From Marinomonas pollencensis (GTDB lineage: Bacteria; Pseudomonadota; Gammaproteobacteria; Pseudomonadales; Marinomonadaceae): a DNA stretch of 64,000 bases. Every line of letters starts with the position of its first letter. Position 1 is the first letter of the stretch. The stretch is from positions 62,001-126,000 of the forward strand of contig NZ_QUNG01000003.1 of assembly GCF_003387375.1 (NCBI RefSeq), given 5' to 3'. Below, piece after piece: positions 1 to 9,421 of this stretch. The notes under the pieces are model-generated. The model saw nothing but the letters and a program-made list of their open reading frames with translations, searched no databases and was not told the origin of the DNA. The position numbers and the translations under genes were made by a program.

Positions 1-1293
1 CAAGATGAGCACTCCTACGAGTCCATTGGCAAAGCCATGGCCGAAGCAACCCCTGACGATGTTGCTCTAGCGCTAGAATCCATCCCTCTTACACAGCGCA
101 CCAGAGCATGGCAAAACATCAAACAAGCGAAGCGCCTCGACATACTCGTGGAAATGCGTGGCGAGTCACGTAGCTTATTGCTAAAGGAGCTTGAAGAGTC
201 TGAAATCGAGGCGTTATTCGCCGATGTTGATGCTGAAGATTTGTTGGAAATAGCCGACTCTTTGCCAGACAAAATGGTGGATTTGGCACTCAACCAGATG
301 GACCACAAACAGCGTGAGTACTATCAAAAAGGGATAGTGTATGACGACAACCTGGTTGGTCGCTGGATGGATCACGAGTTACTTATTGCGTCCCAAAGCA
401 TACGCTCTGCTGAAGCACTGCGTTTATTAAAGAAAAGCACCCCCAATTACACAGATATGATCTACCTAGTCAATCGAACCGGTCGCTGGGTGGGCTGCGT
501 TAAATTTGATCAGTTATTCAAAGCACAAGGTCACGAAGCCATTTCCAGCTTAATCGACGAAGACTGCCCTTTTGTTCTCGCCACAACGGAACTGACCAAA
601 GCCGCTGAGCAACTCGAAAAAGCAGAACTGTCGGCATTGCCTGTGGTGGATGAGCATCATATTTTACTCGGTCGCTTTCATACTGGACTGGCGCTTGAAA
701 GCCTTCGTCTCGCCAATGAAACACAACAAATGTCGACCGCAGGTTTAAACGAAGAATCCGATTTATTTGCACCGGTAAAACGCAGCGCAGCCACTCGCGG
801 CATCTGGCTTGGAATCAACCTTTTAACCGCTTTTTTAGCCTCCTCTTTTATTGGGCTATTTGAAGCAACACTGCAACAAGTGGTTGCTCTTGCTGTACTC
901 ATGCCCATAGTTGCCTCTATGGGTGGCATCGCAGGTAGCCAAACCCTTACGTTAATCGTACGCGGTTTAGCCCTCGGCCAAATCACTCGCAGCAACTTAA
1001 AGTCGCTGCTTTCAAAAGAACTAAAAGTCGGTATCTTAAATGGTATTCTCTGGGCAATTGTAATCGGCGTTGTCACCCTATGGTGGTTTGAGAACCCGAT
1101 GCTCGGGGCGGTTATCGCTATGGCCATTATCGTCAATATTCTTATGGCGGCGTTTTCTGGGGTCATTATCCCGGTTGTCTTAGATAAACTAAAAATCGAC
1201 CCGGCATTATCAGGGTCCGTTATTTTAACCACGGTCACAGACATTGCGGGCTTTGTGGCTTTTCTAGGCTTAGGCACTTTATTTCTTCTTTAA
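1..1293 (+). CDS. mgtE: Magnesium transporter MgtE (5' end outside window)
   Basis: Inner-membrane Mg2+ channel/transporter of the MgtE (SLC41) family. The reading frame is open from base 1 and has codons before the first ATG at 37, so the true start lies upstream. Counting from that ATG, residues 1-100 form the helical N domain, about 105-225 a CBS pair (LVNRTGRWVG, then ALPVVDEHHILLG) that senses Mg2+ in the family, and 255-418 the membrane domain with about five segments. The segment containing MGGIAGSQTLTLIVRGLALG corresponds to the conserved pore helix motif of MgtE. It is followed 47 bases later by a mechanosensitive channel gene on the same strand, so both could be co-transcribed. Identity is firm; only the N-terminus is missing. 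Confidence 0.95.
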   Translation, partial: QDEHSYESIGKAMAEATPDDVALALESIPLTQRTRAWQNIKQAKRLDILVEMRGESRSLLLKELEESEIEALFADVDAEDLLEIADSLPDKMVDLALNQMDHKQREYYQKGIVYDDNLVGRWMDHELLIASQSIRSAEALRLLKKSTPNYTDMIYLVNRTGRWVGCVKFDQLFKAQGHEAISSLIDEDCPFVLATTELTKAAEQLEKAELSALPVVDEHHILLGRFHTGLALESLRLANETQQMSTAGLNEESDLFAPVKRSAATRGIWLGINLLTAFLASSFIGLFEATLQQVVALAVLMPIVASMGGIAGSQTLTLIVRGLALGQITRSNLKSLLSKELKVGILNGILWAIVIGVVTLWWFENPMLGAVIAMAIIVNILMAAFSGVIIPVVLDKLKIDPALSGSVILTTVTDIAGFVAFLGLGTLFLL

Positions 1294-1340
1294 ATACGTT
1301 ATCGCAACTTAATTAAGCACATTTTAAAATAGGACAGACA

Positions 1341-2462
1341 ATGACTTGGGAAAACGCGCAAACATATTTAGGGTTAGGTGACTCAAACATGCACTGGATA
1401 GTGCGTGTTTTTATCGTCGTATTGCTGACCCTAATAGTCAATTTTATTGCAGTACGTGTGCTTGACCGCATCGAGCACCATTTAGGCAAAACCAAAAACC
1501 CATGGGATAACATACTTATCCGAGCCACCCAAAAACCCTTAGGTGTTTTTATTTGGTTAGTCGGTATATCAGTGGCCGCTGAGATCTCAGGCACTGAACT
1601 CGATCCCACATTCACATCTATCATCTCAGCATTACGCGATGTCGGGGTAATTGCCCTGTTAGCTTGGTTCGTATTGCGATTCATCAAAGAGGCAGAAAAT
1701 ACTCTTACTACATCAAGCAAGGTGGCGAAAAAAGTAGATGTCACCACCGCCAGCGCTATCAGTAAACTGTTGAGAGTCTCGGTTATCATCACCGCCTTGT
1801 TGGTCATACTGCAAACGCTAGGCTACAGCATTTCTGGGGTGTTAGCGTTTGGTGGGGTCGGCGGTATTGCAATTGGTTTCGCCGCCAAGGACTTACTGTC
1901 GAATTTTTTTGGCGGCCTGATCGTCTATCTCGATAGACCCTTTGTGGTTGGTGATTGGATTCGTTCGCCGGATAAAAACATTGAAGGTACGGTAGAAAAT
2001 ATAGGGTGGCGTCAGACCCGTATTAGAACCTTCGACAAACGACCACTATACGTGCCTAACTCAACTTTCTCGATCATTTCAGTTGAAAACCCTTCACGCA
2101 TGAGCCATCGCAGAATTAACGAGACCATCGGCGTCCGATATGATGATTTCAGCAAACTTCCTGACATTCTAGCGGAGGTGAAAACCATGATAGCTGAACA
2201 TGAGGCATTAGATATGAGCCAAACTTGCATGGTGAACTTCAATCAGTTTGGGCCTTCTTCACTGGACTTTTTTATCTATACTTTTACCAAAACAGTGGAT
2301 TGGAAAACCTTCCATGAAGTTAAACAAGACGTACTGTTTAAAATTATGACTATCATAGAGTCTCATGGAGCAGAAGTAGCATTCCCAACACACACTGTTC
2401 ACATGGCCAACACAGAACCCATGTCACTGGGCAAGCCAGAAGCGAACAATCAAACAGCATAA
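1341..2462 (+). CDS. MscS-family small-conductance mechanosensitive channel
   Basis: Inner-membrane channel that releases solutes on hypo-osmotic shock. The 373-residue protein has hydrophobic segments near residues 17-41, 56-75, 91-110 and 140-160. Next comes the pore helix with the Gly/Ala-rich signature (GGVGGIAIGFAAKD, about 172-186) and the LLSNFFGGLIVYLDRPF continuation typical of MscS. The soluble beta domain follows (VVGDWI, VENIGWRQTRIRTFD, VPNSTF). It is longer than E. coli MscS (286 residues) because of an extra N-terminal membrane pair, so it belongs to the broader MscS superfamily (YbdG/YnaI style) rather than MscS itself. ATG start with TAGGACA upstream. A bidirectional terminator follows. 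Confidence 0.93.
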   Translation: MTWENAQTYLGLGDSNMHWIVRVFIVVLLTLIVNFIAVRVLDRIEHHLGKTKNPWDNILIRATQKPLGVFIWLVGISVAAEISGTELDPTFTSIISALRDVGVIALLAWFVLRFIKEAENTLTTSSKVAKKVDVTTASAISKLLRVSVIITALLVILQTLGYSISGVLAFGGVGGIAIGFAAKDLLSNFFGGLIVYLDRPFVVGDWIRSPDKNIEGTVENIGWRQTRIRTFDKRPLYVPNSTFSIISVENPSRMSHRRINETIGVRYDDFSKLPDILAEVKTMIAEHEALDMSQTCMVNFNQFGPSSLDFFIYTFTKTVDWKTFHEVKQDVLFKIMTIIESHGAEVAFPTHTVHMANTEPMSLGKPEANNQTA

Positions 2463-2483
2463 CGAAGCGCGCAACTTAACGAT

Positions 2484-2518
2484 AAAAAAAGGGCCTGAGT
2501 GTTAACTCAAGCCCTTTT
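2484..2518. terminator. Bidirectional intrinsic terminator between mscS-type gene and gph
   Basis: Arms GGGCCTGAGT and ACTCAAGCCC flank a short loop with one mismatch. An A-run lies on the left and a T-run on the right, so it can stop transcripts of both converging genes. Confidence 0.85.
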
Positions 2519-2535
2519 CACTTAGAAAAAACTAT

Positions 2536-3216
2536 TTAAATCAGCAGTTCAACAAGGTCATCAATCACTGCATCGGCGCCTAACGAAGCAAGATCTACCC
2601 CCTGATGGTAACCATAAGTCACCAGTGCGCACTTAAAGCCTGCCTTATTAGCTGCCCGACAATCCGTCATAGAATCACCTATCATCAAACACCTCTCCGG
2701 CTTTGCTTCAATCGATTCACTGCAGTGCAATAGCGGCAATGCTGAAGGCTTTTTCTCTTCAAGTGTATCGCCCCCTAAGAACCAACCAAAATACTCTGTT
2801 AGTTCAAAGTGATCTAAAATAGGCTTGATAAAAACACTTGGCTTATTTGTCACCAACGCCATTGGAATACCTTGATGCTTAAAGGCTTTTAATAGCTCTC
2901 TCACATTCGCGTAAAGCGCTGTGTTCTGTGTCAAATGAGCAAAATAATGGGTTAAAAATGTTCGATAGCACTCTTCATGCTTGTGCGGATCAAGATTAGC
3001 CCAAGACATTGCCTGCTCTATTAACTTAGCCGCCCCAAAGCCAACCCAGCCTCGCACTCGCTCTTCTCCGGCTAATGGCGCATTCTGCTCAGCAAGAAAC
3101 GCACCCACTGCGCTCGCAATGTCAGGTACACTGTCAATCAAGGTACCGTCTAAATCAAAGCAAACCAGCTCCGGCCAACCATCAAACCAGCTTTTAAAAT
3201 GTCGTGGTGTTTTCAT
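2536..3216 (-). CDS. gph: Phosphoglycolate phosphatase, HAD family
   Basis: Dephosphorylates 2-phosphoglycolate arising from oxidative DNA-end repair. HAD motif I is CFDLDGTLIDS with nucleophile Asp21 and general acid Asp23. Motif II is VTNKPS (about 120), motif III the KKPS lysine (about 156), and motif IV MIGDSMTDCRAA (about 175-186). The cap lies between motifs I and II (type I HAD). Its ATG shares one base with the stop of the upstream rpe gene (TAATG), so the two are translationally coupled; rpe-gph order is common in gammaproteobacteria. HAD substrate calls by similarity are imperfect, but the rpe context supports Gph. 226 residues is the normal family size. Confidence 0.9.
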   Translation of the reverse strand: MKTPRHFKSWFDGWPELVCFDLDGTLIDSVPDIASAVGAFLAEQNAPLAGEERVRGWVGFGAAKLIEQAMSWANLDPHKHEECYRTFLTHYFAHLTQNTALYANVRELLKAFKHQGIPMALVTNKPSVFIKPILDHFELTEYFGWFLGGDTLEEKKPSALPLLHCSESIEAKPERCLMIGDSMTDCRAANKAGFKCALVTYGYHQGVDLASLGADAVIDDLVELLI

Positions 3217-3887
3217 TAACGCACACTCGCCAACTCTGTGCGCATTAGGTCAATAACCTTTTTATAATCGTCTTTACCAAAAATGGCTGAGCCAGCCACA
3301 AAAGTATCCGCCCCCGCTTGTGCTATCTCTGCGATATTTTTTTCACTGACGCCCCCATCTACTTCCAAGCGGATATTACGCCCACTCTCATCAATCATTG
3401 ATCGAACTTCACGCAACTTATCTAAAGTGCCGGGAATAAAAGACTGGCCGCCAAAACCAGGGTTTACGGACATCAACAATACCATATCGATTTTATCCAT
3501 AACGTACTTTAAATGATGTAATGGGGTTGCAGGATTAAAAACCAAACCCGCACGACAACCACCATCTTTAATCATTTGCAACGATCTATCAATGTGCTCA
3601 CTGGCCTCTGGATGAAAGGTAATACTGCTTGCGCCAGCCTCAATAAATTCACCAATCATACGATCCACAGGCTTTACCATAAGATGTACGTCAATGTCCG
3701 CCGTCACTCCATGCTTACGCAACGCTTTACAGACCATGGGCCCTATCGTTAGATTGGGAACGTAATGATTATCCATCACGTCAAAGTGAATCATATCGGC
3801 TCCCGCCTCTAGTACGTTATCCACCTCTTCCCCTAGACGGGCAAAATCGGCGGCAAGTATCGAAGGGGCGATAATAAAATTATTCAT
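3216..3887 (-). CDS. rpe: Ribulose-phosphate 3-epimerase
   Basis: Interconverts D-ribulose 5-phosphate and D-xylulose 5-phosphate in the pentose phosphate pathway; cytoplasmic TIM barrel. Visible motifs are [13 protein letters not shown] at the N-terminus, the metal-binding [35 protein letters not shown] and [12 protein letters not shown] take the start at 3887 (MNNFIIAPS). An upstream in-frame ATG at 3908 would add seven residues (MSLLESD) before the conserved N-terminus. The product is 223 residues, typical for Rpe. It is the first gene of a two-gene unit with gph, and divergent from the DUF3530 gene. Confidence 0.95.
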   Translation of the reverse strand: MNNFIIAPSILAADFARLGEEVDNVLEAGADMIHFDVMDNHYVPNLTIGPMVCKALRKHGVTADIDVHLMVKPVDRMIGEFIEAGASSITFHPEASEHIDRSLQMIKDGGCRAGLVFNPATPLHHLKYVMDKIDMVLLMSVNPGFGGQSFIPGTLDKLREVRSMIDESGRNIRLEVDGGVSEKNIAEIAQAGADTFVAGSAIFGKDDYKKVIDLMRTELASVR

Positions 3888-3962
3888 ATCTGACTCCAGC
3901 AGTGACAAAATAGAAAACAGCTTACTTTACCTGACATTTTAACAAGGCACTCTTAATAAGTA

Positions 3963-4961
3963 TTGGAAACAATGAAGAAAAATTATCCGTGTGTTAACGC
4001 TAAGATCTTGCTGGGGCTATCGCTGCTTATCTCGACTGCGCTCTATTCTGCCGAAGAGTCAACCATTGCTCCGACAACTCAGTCACCTAACAGTACCAAT
4101 ACGTCACCACCAAAAACTGAAAAAAGAGTTTCCCCAAGTCCTCAAAAAACACGCATCCAAGCCTTGGAAAACAATGTAAAACAAAACCATCTAGGCCATC
4201 AAATCAATCTTTTGGAGGCGCAAGGCAAGTCTTTCTTGACGCTATACAGGCAAGCGTTAACCGGGGATTCTCAAGGTTGTGCTATTTTATTGCCGTCTGA
4301 CAATGAACACCCAGATTGGCCTGCGGTTATTTCCCCGTTAAGAAACACACTACCTGAATACAGTTGGTGTACGCTCTCCATGGAAATACCAGATATTACA
4401 CCACGGGCACAAGCCGTCACAGATACCTCGTCCAGCCCTTCTATAGAGGCCGACAACAGCCTGATTCTTGCCAATCAAGAAGAAGTATTTGCACGTCTAC
4501 AGGCGGCAATTAGTGATCTGAAAAACAAAGGAAATGACAAACAAATTGTGCTGATTGGTTACGGTACTGGCGCAGCGTACGCTCTGCACTTTCTCGCGCA
4601 GAATAAAACGTTAGGTGACGCTCTTGTACTAATCAATATGGTCACACCAGGGCCTGAAAACAATTATGATTTGGCACAAGATCTTAGCCTTATTGAACAC
4701 CCTGTACTGGATTATTTTCTCGCCGACTCAGCGAGCAACCAAAGGTTTGCCAGTTGGCGTAAACAGGCCGCGCAACAAAGAAAGGGAGACACTGGCTTAT
4801 TCACTCAGCTAATCGCGACAGATGAACTCAATAGTCCATCTGAAGACACGCAGCAAATGGTGCAGAGAGTTCGAGGGTTTCTTAAGCAAAATACCGCACA
4901 AGTCGAGCAAGTTAAGCCCCTGCCTGAATACAAAAAAGGGCTTTTCTATGAAAGCCCTTAA
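3963..4961 (+). CDS. DUF3530 family secreted alpha/beta-hydrolase-like protein
   Basis: Exported protein of unknown role. An N-terminal signal peptide (about residues 1-30, hydrophobic ILLGLSLLISTALYSA) is followed by a Ser/Thr/Pro-rich stretch (about 31-65), which looks like a flexible linker. The remainder is hydrolase-like: GCAILLPSDNEHPDWPAV (about 101-118), then IVLIGYGTGAAYALHFLA, where the nucleophile-elbow serine of active hydrolases (GxSxG) is replaced to give GYGTG. It matches the DUF3530 pattern known in marine gammaproteobacteria. The missing serine argues against classical esterase activity. Start could be ATG 3963 or ATG 3972 (MKKN). The last 25 bases of the gene also form the terminator of the converging djlA gene. 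Confidence 0.75.
   Translation: METMKKNYPCVNAKILLGLSLLISTALYSAEESTIAPTTQSPNSTNTSPPKTEKRVSPSPQKTRIQALENNVKQNHLGHQINLLEAQGKSFLTLYRQALTGDSQGCAILLPSDNEHPDWPAVISPLRNTLPEYSWCTLSMEIPDITPRAQAVTDTSSSPSIEADNSLILANQEEVFARLQAAISDLKNKGNDKQIVLIGYGTGAAYALHFLAQNKTLGDALVLINMVTPGPENNYDLAQDLSLIEHPVLDYFLADSASNQRFASWRKQAAQQRKGDTGLFTQLIATDELNSPSEDTQQMVQRVRGFLKQNTAQVEQVKPLPEYKKGLFYESP
4932..4960 (-). terminator. djlA terminator embedded in the 3' coding end of the DUF3530 gene
   Basis: On the minus strand AAGGGCTTTC, a short loop and GAAAGCCCTT (bulged by one T) are followed by TTTTTTG, an intrinsic terminator for djlA. It lies within the last codons of the opposing DUF3530 gene. Confidence 0.75.
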
Positions 4962-4985
4962 TCTTCAACCATAATAGCCCGTAGA

Positions 4986-5777
4986 CTATTTACGAGATTT
5001 TTTGATCATCTCATAAGCCGATTGTATTTCTTGAGTACGTTCTTTAGCGTGCTCAATCATTTCATCAGGTAAACCTTTGGCACTTAACTTATCCGGATGA
5101 TGCTGACTCATGAGCTTACGATAGGCTTTTTTGATCTCCCCATCACTCATTTCTGAACTCACCCCTAATGCATCATAAGCCGCTTTCAATAAATCTTTCG
5201 AGTTCGCACCATGTGGCGAAGATTGATAACCTTGCCTGAAATGCGCTTGCTGCTTAACTTGTATATGCAAACTTTCAAACTCAGCGACAGACACGCCAAG
5301 ATAAGCACAGACCTGTGACACCAAGGACTTTTCTTCAACACTAAAATGGCCATCGGCATAAGCAGACACCAACAAGATTTCTAACAAAGTACGCGTAAGG
5401 TCGCCCGGACCAACGACATTTTTAAACTGCCCCAACACAGCAGACAAATCAAAATTCGCAGATTTACCCTCATTAAAAAGCTGACGCGCTTGCTCTTGAG
5501 CCATAGGCGATAAGCGTAAACGCTGCATGACGGCTTCGGCTAACTGTATCTCTTCTTCAGATACTCGCCCATCAGACTTAGCCAATCGTCCCATTAGTAA
5601 AAAAAGTGTACGAAAAAAAGTTTCTTGTTGCTGGCGCACATTTACACGCCCACGCAGACCAACAAAAGCCTCCCCACGCTTGGCACTATCTAGCATTGCG
5701 CCTACAAATAATCCGAGCAATCCGCCCCAGAATCCCATCACGATGGTGCCTAAAATTGCACCAATCAACTTCCACAT
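4986..5777 (-). CDS. djlA: Co-chaperone DjlA (TerB + J domain, membrane-anchored)
   Basis: Membrane-anchored DnaK co-chaperone. Residues 4-32 form a single Gly-rich transmembrane segment (GAILGTIVMGFWGGLLGLFVG), as in DjlA. A TerB-like helical domain spans about 50-165 (LMGRLAKSDGRVSEEE, LLVSAYADGHFSVEEKSL), and a C-terminal J domain about 195-263 carries the essential HPD (SQHHPDKLSAKG). The 263-residue length fits E. coli DjlA (271). The gene is monocistronic, divergent from lptD, and ends with a terminator that lies inside the neighbouring gene. Proximity to lptD-surA is the usual arrangement in gammaproteobacteria. Confidence 0.94.
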   Translation of the reverse strand: MWKLIGAILGTIVMGFWGGLLGLFVGAMLDSAKRGEAFVGLRGRVNVRQQQETFFRTLFLLMGRLAKSDGRVSEEEIQLAEAVMQRLRLSPMAQEQARQLFNEGKSANFDLSAVLGQFKNVVGPGDLTRTLLEILLVSAYADGHFSVEEKSLVSQVCAYLGVSVAEFESLHIQVKQQAHFRQGYQSSPHGANSKDLLKAAYDALGVSSEMSDGEIKKAYRKLMSQHHPDKLSAKGLPDEMIEHAKERTQEIQSAYEMIKKSRK

Positions 5778-5905
5778 AAAGATATTTCTCCAGAATCGGT
5801 AGCCCGTAGAGGCCTGCTTAGATTATCATTTGTCATTATAAAGGACCCGACTAGGGGAAGAGTCCACTTTAGGACAATCATCATTTGGCGACAAGTATAC
5901 CCTGC

Positions 5906-8158
5906 ATGGTTAAGCATTCACGTATTTACGCTTTATTTTTTCAAAGTCTTTTCATTTTACCTGCGGCCCATGCGAACCAATGGGACTGGGTTCCTCGAGA
6001 GTCTTTACCCGCGGAACAACAAGCTCAACTGGGGAGATATTGCCAAGGGGCATATATTGATCAATGGAAAAGTCCTAATTCTGAAGACACGAATCTTAAA
6101 GCGGATTTAATTTACCGAGATGAGAATGGTGTTGTTCACCTTAATGGCGCGGCAGAAATTATTCAGCCCACCTCAAGCCTACAGGCCGATAATATTGAAG
6201 GCGTGCCTGACAAATATTATAAGACTGATGGCAATGTTATTTTAAGGCAAAAAGGACAGATGATCCGCGGCTCCAGCGGTTATGTCTCTAGCGCCACTGA
6301 TTCACCAACTGAATTTGTTGACGCTCGGTTTATTAACCTAGAGTCTGGTCAGCGTGGCGCCGCTAAATCACTATTGCGCAGTAAAAACGGCATTATCTTT
6401 ATCCACCAAGGTTATTACACTACCTGTGAACCAACAGAAGAAAGCTGGCAACTATATGGTTCAGCCATTGAACTTAACCCTAATGAAGGCTTTGGTACCG
6501 CAGAAAACGTTCAGATCCGTATTCACGACGTACCTGTCTTTTACTTTCCTTGGTTACGCTTTCCGCTAAATAATGCACGCCAAACCGGTTTCCTATTCCC
6601 TACTTTTGGTGTTTCTGGCAGTAAAGGCATTAGTCTTTCGGCTCCTTTCTACTGGAATATTGCACCCAATTACGATGCCACCATCACCCCTCATTACATT
6701 CAAGAAGAGGGCACGGGATTTGACCTTGAATTACGTCACTTAGGTGTTTACGACGACACTACCTTTGAACAATCTACCTTTGACGATAATGACGAAGGCG
6801 AACAAATTGTTCGAAAATTCAAGACCGACCTAACGCTAAATAAATACTTTAGCAGTGGTTTATTGTTGGAAGACAACCCTACAGAAGATAAATACCCTGA
6901 CGCGAACACAACTTCTATTGGAGAAGAAGACAACTACGAACGAAGCGGCTATCTGTCGTTTAACAACGGTAACTTTAGCAGTAAAGCCACAGTACGACGT
7001 TACCAAACGCCGGACCCAGATGAAGATGCGCCATTTGAGTGGCTGCCTCGAGTCGAATCTTCTTACCGTTATGCAACTGGTTTGTTTGATTACAGTGTCG
7101 ACATGCAGTACACCGACTTTTATGACCCGGATGAAGACGATTTTGATGGTCAGCGAACCGCTTTAAACCAAGATTTGAAGTTTAATTTTAGCAATGCTTG
7201 GGGAAGCTTCACACCAGGTATCTTGGTGCAAAATAGGGACTATTCGATCCACGATTACACGGATGACTCTGATTTCGACGCCAGCCTAAATCACGTCTCC
7301 ACGTACTTTGATACAAAAACCGTATTTGAGCGCAGCATCATTAGAGACGACCAAGTTTGGCGTCAAACACTTGAGCCAAGACTAAGCTTCTTAGACTCGC
7401 CCTATACGGATCAAACAGACATTGAAGACTTTGATGCCAGCACCTCGGTGATGAGCTATTCCCAAGCCTTCAGTCATGAGCGCTTTAGTGGTAATGACCG
7501 AATCGGTGATACTCGTCAGTTTACACTTGGCGTAGAAAGCCGTTTATACGATGAAAACAACAATGAGCGCTGGGCATTTAAACTGGCACAAATCCAGTAT
7601 TTAAAAGACCGCTTTGTTTCCACCAGTGGCGACACAGACAGTGACACGCCGGTAGATGATGACAGTACTAGCCCTTTATTAGGGTCGGTAACCTATACAG
7701 GCAGCGACCGCTTTAGCCTTACCGCTAACGCTAACTATGATATAGGCGAAAGCGATACAACCCTTACTCAAGTTATTGTAAAACTAAAACCAGTTGACGA
7801 AGTTAAAGTGAATTTAAGTTATCTTTATAGCATTGATAACGACGACGAAGATGACGATACCAATCAAAGTAATATCGGCACTATTTTCCCAATCAATCAA
7901 AACTGGTCAATGTTTTTACAACACACCTATGACTTCTTTGACGACAGAAGTACAAAAGAAGTGGTCGGTCTAGGCTACGAAAATTGCTGTGTCAAAGTAT
8001 CGGCAAGCTATCAACACTGGCTTAATGATGACAGCGAATTTGAAAGCGGCTTTTTCCTACAGTTTACGTTACGTAGTTTAAGTAGCCCTGGCGCTAAAGA
8101 TAACAGCACTTCTAGTATCGCTGATGATTACTGGAACGATGGAAAAGTTGGATACTAA
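5906..8158 (+). CDS. lptD: LPS-assembly outer-membrane protein LptD
   Basis: Outer-membrane beta-barrel that, with LptE, inserts lipopolysaccharide into the outer leaflet. I start at ATG 5906 (MVKHSRIYALFFQSLF), giving a clean signal peptide cut near AHA-NQ; an earlier TTG at 5885 would add seven unneeded residues. The 750-residue protein has the periplasmic LptA-like jellyroll (about 50-190: VVHLNGAAEIIQP, DGNVILRQKGQ), then the barrel. The cysteines matching the E. coli disulfide-forming set are present: YCQGAYI near the N-terminus, YTTCEP, and the adjacent pair in NCCVKVSA near the C-terminus. The barrel loops are rich in Asp/Glu, as often in marine species. The stop overlaps the surA start by one base (TAATG). 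Confidence 0.97.
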   Translation: MVKHSRIYALFFQSLFILPAAHANQWDWVPRESLPAEQQAQLGRYCQGAYIDQWKSPNSEDTNLKADLIYRDENGVVHLNGAAEIIQPTSSLQADNIEGVPDKYYKTDGNVILRQKGQMIRGSSGYVSSATDSPTEFVDARFINLESGQRGAAKSLLRSKNGIIFIHQGYYTTCEPTEESWQLYGSAIELNPNEGFGTAENVQIRIHDVPVFYFPWLRFPLNNARQTGFLFPTFGVSGSKGISLSAPFYWNIAPNYDATITPHYIQEEGTGFDLELRHLGVYDDTTFEQSTFDDNDEGEQIVRKFKTDLTLNKYFSSGLLLEDNPTEDKYPDANTTSIGEEDNYERSGYLSFNNGNFSSKATVRRYQTPDPDEDAPFEWLPRVESSYRYATGLFDYSVDMQYTDFYDPDEDDFDGQRTALNQDLKFNFSNAWGSFTPGILVQNRDYSIHDYTDDSDFDASLNHVSTYFDTKTVFERSIIRDDQVWRQTLEPRLSFLDSPYTDQTDIEDFDASTSVMSYSQAFSHERFSGNDRIGDTRQFTLGVESRLYDENNNERWAFKLAQIQYLKDRFVSTSGDTDSDTPVDDDSTSPLLGSVTYTGSDRFSLTANANYDIGESDTTLTQVIVKLKPVDEVKVNLSYLYSIDNDDEDDDTNQSNIGTIFPINQNWSMFLQHTYDFFDDRSTKEVVGLGYENCCVKVSASYQHWLNDDSEFESGFFLQFTLRSLSSPGAKDNSTSSIADDYWNDGKVGY

Positions 8159-9414
8159 TGATGAAATTATTTTCTTTTACACTCGGCGCATTACTCATTT
8201 TTGCGCCTTTTCAAACCCTTCAAGCGGCGCCGGTAAAACTCGACGGAATCGCTGCAATTGTTGATTCACAACCGATTCTAGACAGCGACATCGAAGCGCG
8301 CTTTAACGTGGTTAAAAGCCGCATTCCGGGTGGTGAAATGACCCCTAACATTCATCGCCAGATCCTGAATCAACTGATAGATGAAACGTTAGAAGCCAAT
8401 TATGCTGTCAGTGTTGGTATGCAAACATCTAGCAGCACGGTTGATAAAGCCATCACTAGTGTGGCCCAGAGAATGAACCTCGATCTCGACGGTTTGAAAC
8501 AAGTACTGGCAAAACAAGGCATCAACTACAGTCGCTACCGCGACCAAATTGAAAAAGAAATCTTAATCAACAACATCAAAAAAGAAATCATCAAAAAACG
8601 GATTTCTATTACAGATCAAGAAATAAGCGACTACTTAAGCTCGGACACCAGCCTGAGTAAAGACAAAGATGAAGTGCACTTAAGACACCTCTTGATTCGC
8701 TCCAATCAACCCAACGAAGCGAAAACCAAAATCGAAGCCATTGCTCAAAAGATTCAAACTGAAAGCGACTTTATCGATGAGACAATTGCTAATTCCGATG
8801 GCCAATTTGCGATCGAAGGAGGAGACCTAGGATGGCGCCCTCTTAACCAATTACCACCTTTGTTCGTCAGAGCCTTGGGCAACAGTCAGCCGGGATCATT
8901 AGTGGGCCCTATCCAAAGTAATGCAGGCTATCACCTACTTTGGATAATGGATAAGCGCTCCCCTTCGACCACAATTCAGCAACAAACAAAAGCTCGTCAT
9001 ATTTTGGTTCGCAGCAATCAAATTCGAGATATGAAGCAAACTAAGGCACTGGCAGAAGACATCTACCAGCAGCTCGTGAAAGGCGCAGACTTTACAGAGC
9101 TAGCGAAGAAGTATAGCGAAGACCAAGGCTCTACATTACAAGGTGGCGAACTGGGCTGGGTATCACCGAAAACCATGGTACCAGAATTCGAAAACGTCAT
9201 GGATAACACGGCTGTTGGCGACTTCAGTAAGCCATTTCAAACCCAATTTGGTTGGCATATTGTGGAAGTGGAAGGCCGCCGTAAAGCAGACATCAGCGAA
9301 AAAGTACAACGCGCTAAAGCAGAACAAGCTTTGATTGCACAGAAAAAAGATGTTGTTCTCAGCAACTGGTTAGCTGAGTTAAAAGCCGACGCTTTTATTG
9401 ACATCAAGGACTAG
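8158..9414 (+). CDS. surA: Periplasmic chaperone/peptidyl-prolyl isomerase SurA
   Basis: Periplasmic chaperone for outer-membrane proteins, LptD included, so the lptD-surA pairing is functional as well as positional. A signal peptide (residues 1-23, cut near QAA) is followed by the N-terminal chaperone domain (about 25-170, IAAIVDSQPILDSDIEAR) and two parvulin domains (about 173-273 and 282-383). These carry the repeated pattern HLLIRSN...GGDLGWRP and HILVRSN...GGELGWVSP. A C-terminal helix completes the family architecture; 418 residues is slightly shorter than E. coli SurA (428). Two consecutive ATGs at 8158 and 8161 are both possible. Confidence 0.97.
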   Translation: MMKLFSFTLGALLIFAPFQTLQAAPVKLDGIAAIVDSQPILDSDIEARFNVVKSRIPGGEMTPNIHRQILNQLIDETLEANYAVSVGMQTSSSTVDKAITSVAQRMNLDLDGLKQVLAKQGINYSRYRDQIEKEILINNIKKEIIKKRISITDQEISDYLSSDTSLSKDKDEVHLRHLLIRSNQPNEAKTKIEAIAQKIQTESDFIDETIANSDGQFAIEGGDLGWRPLNQLPPLFVRALGNSQPGSLVGPIQSNAGYHLLWIMDKRSPSTTIQQQTKARHILVRSNQIRDMKQTKALAEDIYQQLVKGADFTELAKKYSEDQGSTLQGGELGWVSPKTMVPEFENVMDNTAVGDFSKPFQTQFGWHIVEVEGRRKADISEKVQRAKAEQALIAQKKDVVLSNWLAELKADAFIDIKD

Positions 9415-9421
9415 CAGCTCA

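Noticed and set aside
678..1277. Minus-strand open frame of 199 codons opposite mgtE
   Set aside because: Fully antisense to the membrane domain of a conserved gene; no recognisable family, so it is a shadow of codon structure.
1313..1807. Minus-strand open frame of 164 codons opposite the MscS gene
   Set aside because: Antisense to a conserved gene with no known domain.
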